Notes: generated by a model from the letters alone, not told the origin. A stretch of DNA of 64,000 nucleotides from an uncultured Lactobacillus sp. (GCA_947641735.1 CANRQR010000001.1:24455-88454); one strand, 5' to 3'; positions 24,830-34,402 are shown, numbered from the stretch's first letter. Made by a program: numbers and translations.

Positions 24830-26104
24830 TTATTTTGCTAATCTTAAAATTACTGTGAAAACAATCATGTCATCTTTATGACTAACGTGAATCTTACCAT
24901 GGAAAGTTTGTACAATCTCTTGTGCCATTGCTAAACCAATACCAAATCCCGACTTCTTTGAATTATGAGATTCATCTTCACGATAGAATCTCTCAAAGAA
25001 ATGAGAATAATCTTTTCTCTTACCTTCTTTATAAGTATTAGCAACTTTTAAAATTGCATTTGTCCCAAGCTTACCTTTAACAAGGCTTACCCTAACTTCT
25101 CCATCTTTATCACAATACTTACGTGCATTATCGAGCAAAATATTTATCAATTCACTCAAGATATTACTTTCAGCTTTAATATACAAATCAGGCATAATCA
25201 TCGCATTATACTTCAAGTCATTTTGCTGCATTACGGACTTAAAACTTGTAACGTTCTTTTTGACTATTTCAGAAAAGTTAACCCTATTTAAAACAACTTC
25301 TCCAGTTTCACCAGTCCTAGCTAAAGCAATTAAACGATTAATCAATCTAGTTAAGCGATCAACCTGCTCTTTTGTACTTTTATTCCATTCTGAATTATTC
25401 CCCAGCATTTCTTCCATTTCAGTATTAGCCGAAATAATTGCTAAAGGAGTCTTTAATTCATGTCCAGCGTTAGTGATAAATTCGCGCTGCTTACGATAAG
25501 TGGTAATAATTGGGCCGATTGCTTTCTTTGACACCAAAATCAAAATCAGAGCAAAAACAATCAAAGCAATGATTCCGAGTACAATTGATACCCTAACAAG
25601 TAAAGAAAAACGATGATATATCAATGATTCATTTAAATAAACAATGAATTTATATCCTTCTTGACTCTTACCTACTCGATAAGCATATTGATTATTACCG
25701 ATATCAATGGATCCGCTAGTTGATTTATCTTTAAAAATTTGCTTACTAGTTTTAAGAATCTCCGAGCGACCTACATCATACACGTTATCGTCATTTACAA
25801 TACGAGGAGTATTATTGCGAGTATTAGCTACAGTAAAATAGCGATACTGAAAAACCGCTTCGGGATTATATTCACCAGATAAAAAATTTTTATTAATTGG
25901 ATCCTTTTGATTACCAAAAACTGGCTTAGCATTTCTAGGATTCAATTGACCCTGATTATTAACCAAAACTGTTAAAACGCGGTCAACCTCACTATGACTT
26001 TGTGTATAGCTAACCCCTAAAAGGGCACTTAAAGTTATTACTAGAACTAAAAATAATGCAACAATTGACATTCCAATAAACTTCCAGCGAAATTTTTGAA
26101 TCAT
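24830..26104 (-). CDS. Two-component sensor histidine kinase
   Basis: This 424-aa membrane kinase has a helix at ~8-32, an extracellular sensor domain (~33-165), a second helix (~168-193), and then the dimerisation box NAGHELKTPLAII with the phosphorylated His near 215. ATP-binding boxes follow: N box LLDNARKYCD and G box SKKSGFGIGLAMAQEI. The sensor domain resembles no named family to me. I chose ATG at 26104 with GGTGAG upstream; a GTG three codons earlier (26113) is possible. It follows the response regulator directly, third in an operon that begins with a small alarmone synthetase. Confidence 0.92.
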   Translation of the reverse strand: MIQKFRWKFIGMSIVALFLVLVITLSALLGVSYTQSHSEVDRVLTVLVNNQGQLNPRNAKPVFGNQKDPINKNFLSGEYNPEAVFQYRYFTVANTRNNTPRIVNDDNVYDVGRSEILKTSKQIFKDKSTSGSIDIGNNQYAYRVGKSQEGYKFIVYLNESLIYHRFSLLVRVSIVLGIIALIVFALILILVSKKAIGPIITTYRKQREFITNAGHELKTPLAIISANTEMEEMLGNNSEWNKSTKEQVDRLTRLINRLIALARTGETGEVVLNRVNFSEIVKKNVTSFKSVMQQNDLKYNAMIMPDLYIKAESNILSELINILLDNARKYCDKDGEVRVSLVKGKLGTNAILKVANTYKEGKRKDYSHFFERFYREDESHNSKKSGFGIGLAMAQEIVQTFHGKIHVSHKDDMIVFTVILRLAK

Positions 26105-26113
26105 TAATCTCAC

Positions 26114-26779
26114 CTACCTAATTAAGGAAAAACTACCACCTTTTTCACCAACGATTTGAGCTGTACTTTGAATCGATTGCAGCTTTTGTCTCAAGTAAGA
26201 AATATAAATCCAAACTATATCTTCATTAGCGTCTTCATCATCTTTCCAGACATGAGCTAATAAATCAGAAGTTGAGAACTCTTTACCTTCATTAAGCATT
26301 AAGTAATTTAAAAGTTGCGTTTCTTTACTGCCCAGACGAATTGAATTATGACTTACTAATTCCTGTTCAGCAACATTTAAGGCAAGATCCCCCACTTCAA
26401 CTTCATTGGGAGTATATTTATCATCGCGTCTTTCTTTTGAACGCAAACGTGCAAGAAGTTCTTTTAATGAAAAGGGTTTGGTTAAGTAGTCATCTGCTCC
26501 ACTGTCTAAACCAGTTACTCGGTCATCAATTTCTGCTTTTGCAGTAAGCATTAAAACATAGGTCTTATCTCCACTTTTGCGAATTTGTTTCAGCGCAGTG
26601 ATCCCATCCATAATAGGCATCATGATATCTAAGATAATCACATCGTATGAATTCTTTTTAGCAAGCTCCACTGCATCTCGACCATTAAAAACTGCATCTA
26701 CATCATAATTAACGCTCTGCATTGCTGCTACTAAAACACGAGATAATTGTTCTTCATCTTCTGCCAGCAAAATTTTCAT
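26114..26779 (-). CDS. OmpR/PhoB-family response regulator
   Basis: This 221-aa regulator has a receiver domain (1-115) with the acidic pocket LLAEDEE, the phospho-acceptor Asp 51 in IILDIMMP, Thr 79 in LMLTAKAE, and Lys 101 in DDYLTKPF. The C-terminal winged-helix DNA-binding domain (~125-221) includes GSKETQLLNYLMLNEGKEFS and EDIVWIYISYLRQKLQ. It is the partner of the kinase encoded next. Its start is 4 bases after the stop of the alarmone synthetase gene, so all three are co-transcribed. Targets are not deducible from the sequence. Confidence 0.94.
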   Translation of the reverse strand: MKILLAEDEEQLSRVLVAAMQSVNYDVDAVFNGRDAVELAKKNSYDVIILDIMMPIMDGITALKQIRKSGDKTYVLMLTAKAEIDDRVTGLDSGADDYLTKPFSLKELLARLRSKERRDDKYTPNEVEVGDLALNVAEQELVSHNSIRLGSKETQLLNYLMLNEGKEFSTSDLLAHVWKDDEDANEDIVWIYISYLRQKLQSIQSTAQIVGEKGGSFSLIR

Positions 26780-26783
26780 TAAG

Positions 26784-27395
26784 TCAATCTTCCTCTCTAA
26801 TCAAGTGACGCAAAGTTTGCATACTTACATCACAAGAAGCTAATTCATCTGCAACTCGCTTTAACTCTTTGCCAATCATTTCAGGATTCTTTATTTTGTG
26901 CTTATATTTCATTTCATGTTCTAAACTTGCCCAAGTATCCATCGCGATCGTTCTAAGCTGCACTTCGACAAAATAGTGGCCTGGAGTATTGCCTTCAATA
27001 TCTTTTTCTGCTCGTTCCACATCTAAAATCATATGATATGAACGATAACCATTTGGTTTAGCATTCGTAATATAGTCTTTTTGTTTAACAATTGTTACAT
27101 CATCCCAATTATTAATTAAGTCAATGCAAGTATAAATATCATCAATAAAGTTACAAACTACGCGAATTCCAACACTATCCCGATTTACTTTCAAAGCCGA
27201 TTCAGGAGTTACTGGAAGATCCTTTCTCTGACATTTTTCAATCATGCTTTTCGGCTGCTTAACTCGGCCAATAAGGTGCTCATATAGACTGTCACCTGTT
27301 TTTTCTTGGTGCAATTTGTTTTCAGTTCTAAAATATTCCAGCATCTGTTCAAGTAACTTATTTAAAACTGGAGTATAGCCTCTGTAAATATCCAT
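26784..27395 (-). CDS. RelA/SpoT-domain small alarmone synthetase-like protein
   Basis: This 203-aa single-domain (p)ppGpp synthetase-like protein shows RDSVGIRVVCNF (residues 72-83), the GDP/GTP loop NAKPNGYRSYH (111-121), and the catalytic stretch FVEVQLRTIAMDTWASLEHE (142-161) with Glu and Gln of the synthetase site. No hydrolase, TGS or ACT domain is present. Length and motifs place it with small alarmone synthetases (RelQ/RelP type), which make ppGpp, pppGpp or pGpp from ATP and GTP/GDP/GMP. It lacks features that would separate RelP from RelQ by eye. It heads an operon with a two-component system, an unusual link between alarmone synthesis and a membrane sensor. Confidence 0.85.
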   Translation of the reverse strand: MDIYRGYTPVLNKLLEQMLEYFRTENKLHQEKTGDSLYEHLIGRVKQPKSMIEKCQRKDLPVTPESALKVNRDSVGIRVVCNFIDDIYTCIDLINNWDDVTIVKQKDYITNAKPNGYRSYHMILDVERAEKDIEGNTPGHYFVEVQLRTIAMDTWASLEHEMKYKHKIKNPEMIGKELKRVADELASCDVSMQTLRHLIREED

Positions 27396-27459
27396 ATAGA
27401 TCCCTCTTTATTGATTTACTAAATATTATAGCAGTCTATTCAAAATAATTATCAGCCAG

Positions 27460-27890
27460 TTACTTTAAAGAATTTTTGCTCTTTATATAAAATCCTAAGA
27501 AAAATACTAAATTCCAAATTAATAGGCAAATAGCAATTGCTAATTCAGATCCTATTACAAGCCATAAGTAATTTACTCCTAATGCAAAAATAAGCAATAA
27601 GTAAAGAAAGTCTCGAATACCAAATTTACACTTGTTTTTGTTATATACCTGATTTATCGCTAATGAAAAATAATACAATGCTATTGACCCAATAATTAAG
27701 AAAAATAAGAAGTTTTTATTTATATTTCTAACTTGTAGGTAAAGAATAGTACAGTTGTTAATAAGATTGATATGACAATCACAACATGACTATACACAAT
27801 ACAAAACCTTTACTAATCTGATAATGATTAATTAACTTATCTGATAAAATCATATAGCGTGCGAACATTAATACTAAAGATAAAAACAAA
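27460..27890 (-). pseudogene. Frameshifted polytopic membrane protein
   Basis: The last 72 codons are open (YYFSLAINQVYNKNKCKFGI to FYIKSKNSLK, two to three hydrophobic segments), and the same frame runs upstream as NKNFLFFLIIGSIAL. Beyond that, hydrophobic coding continues in another frame (VVIVISILLTTVLFFTYKLEI, then stop) and, before it, in a third (MFARYMILSDKLINHYQISK, ending with stop). At least two frameshifts therefore split one ~140-aa or longer membrane protein. The parent family is not recognised. The gene is not expected to function. Confidence 0.55.
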
Positions 27891-27940
27891 AAACTTAATT
27901 AACTTATATCTTGCCTTATATTTGCCAAAAAATCAAAAAT

Positions 27941-27965
27941 GCTCCTAGTCATATTGACTAAGAGC
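27941..27965 (-). terminator. Terminator after the osmC-like gene
   Basis: GCTC-C-TAGTCA / TGACTA-A-GAGC with a 3-base loop and one internal mismatch. The minus strand continues ATTTTTGATT. It lies 14 bases from the stop of the OsmC-family gene. Confidence 0.75.
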
Positions 27966-27978
27966 AAATTATTTAAGC

Positions 27979-28389
27979 TTAATTTTCTAATTCCACATAA
28001 GTTTTAATACTTTGTGACACTGTCTGATAAACTGTTGAAACATGTAAAGTGTGAGATAAGAAATCTTGCTTTTCTTCTTGAGACATAGAGCTATCAAAAG
28101 AAACTGAAATTAACATTTCACTAACAACGGATTTTCCATGGCCCAATTTGGTAGTAATTGCTTGTGTTGTAACTTTGAAATTTTTTACATCTAAATGGTG
28201 GACATTTGCAATCATCCCTGCAGAAATTGAAATACAAGAATTAACTGCTCCTGCCAAATACTCTACTGGATTAGGAGCAACATTTTTACCACTAGCTGAT
28301 TCATCAGCCATGAACTTATGCTTTTTAGTTCTATTTTCGATTTGCCAAGGAGTATCTGTTAACTCACTTTTTACTGTATATTTTGTCAT
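27979..28389 (-). CDS. OsmC/Ohr-family protein
   Basis: This 136-aa thiol-dependent peroxidase-like protein has the family pattern: N-terminal MADESASGKNVAPNPVEYLA and the first active Cys in AGAVNSCISISAGM (near residue 52). The second conserved Cys near 120 of true Ohr/OsmC is not evident (STVYQTVSQSIKTYV), so classic two-Cys hydroperoxide reduction is doubtful. It lies 14 bases downstream of the osmolyte transporter gene and may be read with it, which would fit a general stress role. Confidence 0.8.
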   Translation of the reverse strand: MTKYTVKSELTDTPWQIENRTKKHKFMADESASGKNVAPNPVEYLAGAVNSCISISAGMIANVHHLDVKNFKVTTQAITTKLGHGKSVVSEMLISVSFDSSMSQEEKQDFLSHTLHVSTVYQTVSQSIKTYVELEN

Positions 28390-28403
28390 AATTATACTCT
28401 TTT

Positions 28404-29951
28404 CTAAATTAATCCATGTTTTACTAAGTACTCATGAGCTACTTTAGCTGGTTTCTCATGCTCAACATTAACCTGATAATTCATTGCCTGCATTTCTTGA
28501 GTTGTAATTTTACCAGCCAATTTATTTAATGCTTTTACAATTTGTGGATTTCTTTCTGCAAACTTAGCTCGCATTAACGGGGCACCCTGATATGGCGGGA
28601 AGAATTTTTTATCATCATCTAGCATTACCAAGTTATACTTCTTAATTTCTGCATCAGTTGTATAACCATCAACAACATTAGCTTGATTATTAGCAATTGC
28701 ATGATAACGAATGCTCGATTCTGTACTCTTAATTGAAGCAAAATCTAGTTTATAAACATCCTTTAAACCTAGATAACCGTCTTTTAATGAAGTGAAGTCG
28801 GGATCAAATGCAGCATGAACTTTTTTATTTACTCGATTTAAATCACTCATCTTAGTTAGGTGATTATCTTTTGCAAACTTCTGAGTTGTAGCTAAAGCAT
28901 AGCCATTTTGATATGTCATTGGCTTTAAGTACTCCATATCAAATTGACTCTTTAAATCACTTCGAGCTTCTGCATAAACCTGATTTGGATCATTTCCAGT
29001 CTTCTTACCCGTTTTAACTAGAGTCTGCAAAACTGTTCCAGTAAATTCTGGATAAATATCTATCTTGTCTGCCTGGAGAGCTTTAAATAAAAATGTCGTG
29101 CCACCAAAGTTAGGTTTCAAAACAACTTTAGTATTTGGATCATTCTTTTCAATTAATTCCTTATACATATTAATCAAAATTGCAGGTTCAGATCCCATTT
29201 TGCCGGCAATCGTAATAGTTTGCTTAGGTTCAGCAACATTCGTGGAACTAGTAGTAAAGTGTGAATATAAACTGCTTCCACCCCAAATTAACAAGCAGAG
29301 AGCGATCACCGCACTTCCCCACTTTAAGCGTTTATTGTTTTTTGAAATAAACTTCAAAATCCCACTAAATACTAATGCTAATAAGGCAGACAAAATTGCA
29401 CCCATTAAAACTTCAGTATTATTATTTGAATTAATACCTACATAAATATAAGTACCTAGTCCGCCTCCACCAATTAAGGCTGCTAGAGTAGCTGTCCCAA
29501 TAATCATTACAAGGGCAATTCTAATCCCAGCAAAGATCATCGGCATAGCCAGCGGAATTTCTAAACGTTGTAGTTTCTTCCATTTAGTTAAGCCAAAAGC
29601 AGTAGCTGCTTCCTCTAAATTTTCTGGAATCTCAGTCAATCCAGAATAAGTATTTTGAAAAATCGGCATAATCGCATATAAGACTAGCGCAATAATTGCT
29701 GGAACTGTCCCAATTCCAACAAACGGTAACAACAAACCTAAAACAGCCAAGCTAGGAATTGTTTGAATGATTCCTGCTACCTGTAGAGTAAACTCTGCTG
29801 CCTTTTTATGTCCTTTCAAAATAAAGGCCAATGGAATGGCAATTACCATTGCAATTAATAAAGCAATAAGTGAAATCTTAATATGAACAAGCGTTGTAGC
29901 CCAAATTTGATCATGTTCAGTTAATAACATCTGCCATAAAGATTTAATCAT
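28404..29951 (-). CDS. Osmolyte/amine ABC transporter permease-substrate-binding fusion (OpuB/OpuC-type)
   Basis: This 515-aa fused protein has an ABC permease in residues 1-~215, with six hydrophobic segments and the coupling loop EEAATAFGLTKWKKLQRLEIP. After a linking helix (~225-242, GSAVIALCLLIWGGSSLYS), residues ~255-515 form a substrate-binding domain beginning TITIAGKMGSEPAILINMYK, tethered outside the cell. Such fusions occur in quaternary-amine transporters (glycine betaine, carnitine, choline), with IYPEFTGT and NVVDGYTTDAEIKKYNL typical of the binding domain. The ATPase gene lies directly upstream and overlaps by eight bases. The exact ligand is uncertain. Confidence 0.87.
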   Translation of the reverse strand: MIKSLWQMLLTEHDQIWATTLVHIKISLIALLIAMVIAIPLAFILKGHKKAAEFTLQVAGIIQTIPSLAVLGLLLPFVGIGTVPAIIALVLYAIMPIFQNTYSGLTEIPENLEEAATAFGLTKWKKLQRLEIPLAMPMIFAGIRIALVMIIGTATLAALIGGGGLGTYIYVGINSNNNTEVLMGAILSALLALVFSGILKFISKNNKRLKWGSAVIALCLLIWGGSSLYSHFTTSSTNVAEPKQTITIAGKMGSEPAILINMYKELIEKNDPNTKVVLKPNFGGTTFLFKALQADKIDIYPEFTGTVLQTLVKTGKKTGNDPNQVYAEARSDLKSQFDMEYLKPMTYQNGYALATTQKFAKDNHLTKMSDLNRVNKKVHAAFDPDFTSLKDGYLGLKDVYKLDFASIKSTESSIRYHAIANNQANVVDGYTTDAEIKKYNLVMLDDDKKFFPPYQGAPLMRAKFAERNPQIVKALNKLAGKITTQEMQAMNYQVNVEHEKPAKVAHEYLVKHGLI

Positions 29952-30906
29952 GTCCAGCCACCCACTTTAAAAAGAAATTCCAAACTCGTTTTGGCTCAAT
30001 TAAAAAATTGCCGAATTCAGTTTCTGCAATAAATAAGGCATCGGGATGATTTGAACAATCTTTAATTAGATCTTCTACACTATCTACGTGATAACGAACT
30101 AAGGTGTCAACTTTCGGATAAAACCGAGGATCAACTCCCAGCTCACTCTTGAGCAAAGTTTCAAGATCAAGCTTTTGATTAATTCGATTTCCGGCAAAAA
30201 ATTGTTGAACAAATTTGGTAGCTGGATGACGTAGAATTTCTCTAGGCTTTCCTACTTGCTCTAATACGCCATCATGCAAAACACCAATTGTATTGCCTAG
30301 TCGAATTGCCTCTTGCATATCATGAGTTACAAACATTACTGTCTTGTTAAACTGCTCATGAAGATTCATTAATAAATCTTGCAATTGTTTTCTTACAACC
30401 GGATCAAGAGCGGAAAATGGTTCATCCATTAAAACAACTTCTGGGTCAGCTGCTAAAGAGCGAACAATTCCAACTCTCTGTTGCTCTCCACCAGATAATT
30501 CATTTGGCAGGCGATCACAATATAACTTAGGATCTAAATCAACAGATTTTAATAATTGTTCTTGTTTCTGACGTCGTTCTTTTCGACTTACGCCCTCTTG
30601 TTCTAAGACAATAGTAATATTTTCACCAACCGTTAAATTTGGAAATAAACTAGCAGTTTGCAAAACATAGCCAGTTTTTTCTCTTAATTTGCGCAAATTA
30701 TATTCTTTTATTGATTTATCATTGAGAAAAATTTTCCCTTTTGTCGGTTCAATGAGTCGATTAAACATCTTTAATAAAGTTGTTTTTCCACTTCCACTAG
30801 GACCAACTAAAACAAAAATATCTCCTTTTTTCACTGTAAAAGAAACATCTTTTAAAATTTCATGATCTTGATATTTCTTTGAAACATTCTTATATTCAAT
30901 CATCAT
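29944..30906 (-). CDS. ABC transporter ATP-binding protein (OpuA/OpuCA-type)
   Basis: This 320-aa ATPase powers the fused permease/binding protein encoded next. Walker A is VGPSGSGKTTLLKMF (near residues 34-48), the signature LSGGEQQRVGIVRSL, Walker B VVLMDEPFSALDP, and the H-loop MFVTHDMQEA. The C-terminal extension (~235-320) has no obvious paired CBS domains, which distinguishes it from classic OpuA/OpuCA regulators. The start may be the second Met (30903), as the AAGGG is better placed for it. It forms an operon with the permease and perhaps the OsmC gene. Confidence 0.9.
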   Translation of the reverse strand: MMIEYKNVSKKYQDHEILKDVSFTVKKGDIFVLVGPSGSGKTTLLKMFNRLIEPTKGKIFLNDKSIKEYNLRKLREKTGYVLQTASLFPNLTVGENITIVLEQEGVSRKERRQKQEQLLKSVDLDPKLYCDRLPNELSGGEQQRVGIVRSLAADPEVVLMDEPFSALDPVVRKQLQDLLMNLHEQFNKTVMFVTHDMQEAIRLGNTIGVLHDGVLEQVGKPREILRHPATKFVQQFFAGNRINQKLDLETLLKSELGVDPRFYPKVDTLVRYHVDSVEDLIKDCSNHPDALFIAETEFGNFLIEPKRVWNFFLKWVAGHD

Positions 30907-30990
30907 TTTACCCTTATAATAAAGAATTATTTATATTTTCTCACTTTTTATAAGAAGTTGGCAAAAAGATTACACTTTTTTACTAAAAAA

Positions 30991-31013
30991 GAAGTTATCA
31001 ATATGATAACTTC
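30991..31013 (-). terminator. Terminator of galU
   Basis: GAAGTTATC-AATAT-GATAACTTC followed on the minus strand by TTTTTTAGTA. It lies 24 bases beyond the galU stop. Confidence 0.88.
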
Positions 31014-31037
31014 CCTATAGTTTCTATCTAATTAGAA

Positions 31038-31946
31038 TTATTTTTTCTTATTAGTATTTTTATCTTCATTTTGTAATTTTTGACCCATTGCAATGATGTA
31101 CTTACGTAAATCATCTTTAATTTGTGGGTGAGATAAACCATATTCAATTGATGTTTCAAGGTAACATTCCTTGTTACCAACATCGTGACGTTCACCGTTA
31201 AATACGTGAGCAAATACTCGTTGAGTCTTATTCATAGTATCAATAGCGTCAGTTAATTGAATTTCGCCACCACGACCAGGTTTTTGATGTGCTAAAATAT
31301 CAAAGATTTCTGGAGTTAATAAGTAACGACCAATGATTGCGTAATCACTAGGAGCTTTATCAACGTCTGGCTTTTCAACAAAAGCTTTAACATTAATCAA
31401 GCCTGGTTCAATTTCGTTATCTGGATCAATAACACCATACTTAGAAACTTCTTCGTGTGGTACAGGCATTACAGCAATAGTTGATGCATGAGTCTTATCA
31501 TAACGATCAATCAATTGCTTAGTTAGTGGAACTTTGTCGTCCATTAAGTCGTCACCAAGCATTACAGCAAATGGTTCATCCCCAACGAAGCTACGAGCTC
31601 TTAAAATCGCATCTCCTAAACCAGCTGGGTGTGGTTGACGAGTGTAGTAAAGGTTAACACCTAAATTAGTAATTGATTGGGTCAAGTGTAAAAGCTCAGT
31701 CTTACCCTTTTCTTCCAAATCTTGCTCTAGTTCTGGGTTAGCGTCGAAGTGGTCTTCAATTGAGCGCTTGTTCTTACCAGTAATAATCAAGATATCTTCA
31801 ATTCCTGATTTTTTGGCTTCTTCTACGATAAATTGAATTGTTGGTTTATCAACAATTGGTACCATTTCCTTAGGCATAGCCTTAGTTGCAGGTAAAAATC
31901 TAGTACCTAATCCAGCTGCTGGAATAACTGCTTTTCTTACTTTCAT
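31038..31946 (-). CDS. galU: UTP--glucose-1-phosphate uridylyltransferase
   Basis: This 302-aa nucleotidyltransferase forms UDP-glucose from glucose-1-phosphate and UTP, supplying glycolipid, teichoic acid and exopolysaccharide pathways. The N-terminal signature [18 protein letters not shown] (residues ~10-28) holds the nucleotide loop and the catalytic Lys. [19 protein letters not shown] (metal-binding Asp) and FVEKP follow. The length matches bacterial GalU. A good ribosome site (GAGGAGAA) precedes the ATG. It is transcribed alone. Confidence 0.95.
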   Translation of the reverse strand: MKVRKAVIPAAGLGTRFLPATKAMPKEMVPIVDKPTIQFIVEEAKKSGIEDILIITGKNKRSIEDHFDANPELEQDLEEKGKTELLHLTQSITNLGVNLYYTRQPHPAGLGDAILRARSFVGDEPFAVMLGDDLMDDKVPLTKQLIDRYDKTHASTIAVMPVPHEEVSKYGVIDPDNEIEPGLINVKAFVEKPDVDKAPSDYAIIGRYLLTPEIFDILAHQKPGRGGEIQLTDAIDTMNKTQRVFAHVFNGERHDVGNKECYLETSIEYGLSHPQIKDDLRKYIIAMGQKLQNEDKNTNKKK

Positions 31947-32004
31947 TTTATTCTCCTCACAAAAATAAGCTTTCCATAATGTATTTTACCAAACTTACGT
32001 CAAC

Positions 32005-32928
32005 TTATTTAGGTAATTCTTTATTTTTTCTAAAAATTCTCAAAATCGGGCTTTGACTGTATTCAATCTTCCTACCTTTTAGTTCATCTCCTGCTGCATT
32101 AATACAAATACCAAGCAATAATAAGAATGAACCTACGTTAAGCCAAAGCATAAAGATAATGAATGAGCCTACAATCCCGTAATTCTCCCAGCGTGTCCCA
32201 AATTGTCTTAAGTATAAACCAAAGAAATATGATAAGGCACTCCAGCTTATTACAGTAAACCATACTCCTGGCCAAACCACACGTTTTTGAACTCGAATAT
32301 TTGGAATTACATAATTAATGTACAAATTCACTATCACTGTCATTAAAATTATGATCGGCCAACGATAATTTTCTAATTTATAAACCCACCATAAGGATAG
32401 ATTAAAAATTGGAGCCAAAAATTCCATAATTTGTCTACCAACTGTGAAAATGAAAATTATTACTGAAAATCCAACTACTAAAATTACTGATAAAGCAAAA
32501 GTAAAAGTTCTGGCCAGTAAATAATTCCACCATGATTTTCCTTTTTCTTGCTTATCAACACCGTAAATTTTATTTGCGGCCAAGCGAATCGAATTAACCA
32601 AACAACCCAATGACCAAATTGCAACTACAATACCCAAAGAAATAAATCCGCTTGAATGCTTCTTCAATAAGGCATTAATAATCGGCATAACTAAGCTTGA
32701 AACTTGACTTGGAAAAATCAATTCTAAATAGCGAGCAATTGGCTTGGTATCAATACTAAATAAAGGTAAAACATTTCCAATAATAATTATGATTGGAAAA
32801 ATACTTAACAATACATAATAAGCAATAATGATGGAATTTTGGTTTATTTCACCCTGGCTAATATATTTTGATAGTAATTGAATAAAATTTGCTGTACGGT
32901 TCCTAGTCTGATTGAGAAAAGATTTCAT
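32005..32928 (-). CDS. YihY/virulence factor BrkB family membrane protein
   Basis: This 307-aa polytopic membrane protein has six hydrophobic segments and family motifs QNSIIIAYYVLLSIFPIIII, near ISLGIVVAIWSLGCLVNSIR, and IVGSFIIFMLWLNVGSFLLLLG. It was once misnamed RNase BN; the family's true role is unknown but it may be a transporter or flippase. Its start is 15 bases downstream of map, so the two are probably co-transcribed. Confidence 0.88.
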   Translation of the reverse strand: MKSFLNQTRNRTANFIQLLSKYISQGEINQNSIIIAYYVLLSIFPIIIIIGNVLPLFSIDTKPIARYLELIFPSQVSSLVMPIINALLKKHSSGFISLGIVVAIWSLGCLVNSIRLAANKIYGVDKQEKGKSWWNYLLARTFTFALSVILVVGFSVIIFIFTVGRQIMEFLAPIFNLSLWWVYKLENYRWPIIILMTVIVNLYINYVIPNIRVQKRVVWPGVWFTVISWSALSYFFGLYLRQFGTRWENYGIVGSFIIFMLWLNVGSFLLLLGICINAAGDELKGRKIEYSQSPILRIFRKNKELPK

Positions 32929-32943
32929 AAAATATTTTACTTA

Positions 32944-33768
32944 TTAATCTTCATCTAAAAAATGAGGAAGATACTTTTCGTAGCCATCATATGGCTTTTG
33001 CAAAGTCAAAATCTTTGGACCATCTGGAGTGATAGCAAAAGTATGTTCAAATTGAGCTGACTTTGAACCATCTGGGGTTGCATAGTAAACCCAATCATCG
33101 TTAGGATCAGAAACAGTCTTTTGTTCAATTCTCCAATCACCACCAGCTTCGACCATGGGTTCAACAGTAATTGTCATACCTTCACGTAAACGTAAACCGT
33201 GACCAGCCTTACCCCAGTGAGGCACTTCTGGGTCTTCATGAATAGATGGTTGAATTCCGTGACCAACTAATTCACGAACGTCTCCGTAGCCATTTTCATT
33301 TTCAACGTAGTTTTGAATAACGCTACCAATATCACCAATACGATTACCAACTACAGCTTGGTCAATTCCCATGTACATTGCCTTTTTGGTAACATCCATT
33401 AACTTTTGATCTTCGGCAGAAATTTTACCAACACCATAAGTAGTGCAGGAGTCAGTTTCATAACCATCAACGTTACAAGTTACGTCAACGCTGACTAAGT
33501 CGCCTTCCTTTAAGATCTTATCTTTTCTCGGAATCGCATGGGCAATTTCATCATTTACACTAATACAAGTACCATATTTGTATCCTTCAAAACCTTGTTC
33601 TGAAAGACGACCACCATGTTTTTTCATAAAATCTTGAGCAAATTCTTCGATTTCCCAAGTAGAAATTCCAGGCCTAATAACATCACGTAAGCCTTCAAAC
33701 ATTGCTGCTAAAACGCGACCTGATTTTTGCATACCCTGAAGTTCACGTTTTGACTTAATTGTTATCAT
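32944..33768 (-). CDS. map: Methionine aminopeptidase, type I
   Basis: This 274-aa metallopeptidase removes the initiator Met from nascent proteins. The pita-bread fold is recognisable by VSVDVTCNVDGYETDSC (metal Asp residues), the His in ELVGHGIQPSIHEDP, MTITVEPMVEAGG (Glu) and FEHTFAIT (Glu and His). At 274 aa it is slightly longer than the ~250-aa norm, with a C-terminal tail KPYDGYEKYLPHFLDED seen in lactobacilli. It is needed, for example, to expose the catalytic Pro of the tautomerase and Cys of GlmS. YihY follows in the same transcript. Confidence 0.95.
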   Translation of the reverse strand: MITIKSKRELQGMQKSGRVLAAMFEGLRDVIRPGISTWEIEEFAQDFMKKHGGRLSEQGFEGYKYGTCISVNDEIAHAIPRKDKILKEGDLVSVDVTCNVDGYETDSCTTYGVGKISAEDQKLMDVTKKAMYMGIDQAVVGNRIGDIGSVIQNYVENENGYGDVRELVGHGIQPSIHEDPEVPHWGKAGHGLRLREGMTITVEPMVEAGGDWRIEQKTVSDPNDDWVYYATPDGSKSAQFEHTFAITPDGPKILTLQKPYDGYEKYLPHFLDED

Positions 33769-33955
33769 TAAAAAATCTCCTTTTTTAATATTTATATACT
33801 ATTAGCATACCTTAAATAGACATAATTTAGTAGTCATTGAGAAAGTCTCAACCATTCATTATAAAGCTTTTCTTAAATAATTTCTCTTAAGATTTACAAT
33901 CTACCCATCTTCTTTAGTATAATAGGAGAAAATGTTATAGAAAGAAGTTTTTTAC

Positions 33956-34402
33956 ATGAAAGCACAGATTGTCTTTGCCAGTATGACTGGTAATGATGAA
34001 GATATGGCAGAAATTTTAGAAGAGAATTTACAAGATGCAGGTTTTGACGTAGAAAATATTGACGTTAGTTTTGCAGATGCTTCTTCTTATCTTGATGCTG
34101 ATCTTTGCGTAATGGTTACTTATACTTACGGCGAAGGTGTGATGACTGATGAATTAAAAGACTTTTATGACCAATTAGTTACTCTCGACTTATCGGGTAA
34201 AAAATTCGCCGTTATGGGGTCTGGAGACAAAACATACAAAGATCATTATTGTGAAAACGTAGATGACTTTGAAAAGGCATTTATTAAGTGTGGCGCAGTT
34301 GAAGTAGCAAAACCAGTTAAAATCGAAAACGCTGTTGATGACGAAGATATTGATTTAATTGATCAAGCTACTGAAGAAATAGTCGAGGCATTTAATGACT
34401 AA
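33956..34402 (+). CDS. Flavodoxin
   Basis: This 148-aa FMN-binding electron carrier has the N-terminal phosphate loop FASMTGNDEDMAEIL (normally T/S-x-T-G-N-T; here S-M-T-G-N-D), the 60s loop TYTYGEGVMTDE and the 90s loop MGSGDKTYKDHYCENVD. It is highly acidic, as flavodoxins are. It could donate electrons to low-potential reductases; the partner is not obvious. Its stop overlaps the start of the GtrA gene by eight bases (ATGACTAA), so the two are coupled. Confidence 0.92.
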   Translation: MKAQIVFASMTGNDEDMAEILEENLQDAGFDVENIDVSFADASSYLDADLCVMVTYTYGEGVMTDELKDFYDQLVTLDLSGKKFAVMGSGDKTYKDHYCENVDDFEKAFIKCGAVEVAKPVKIENAVDDEDIDLIDQATEEIVEAFND

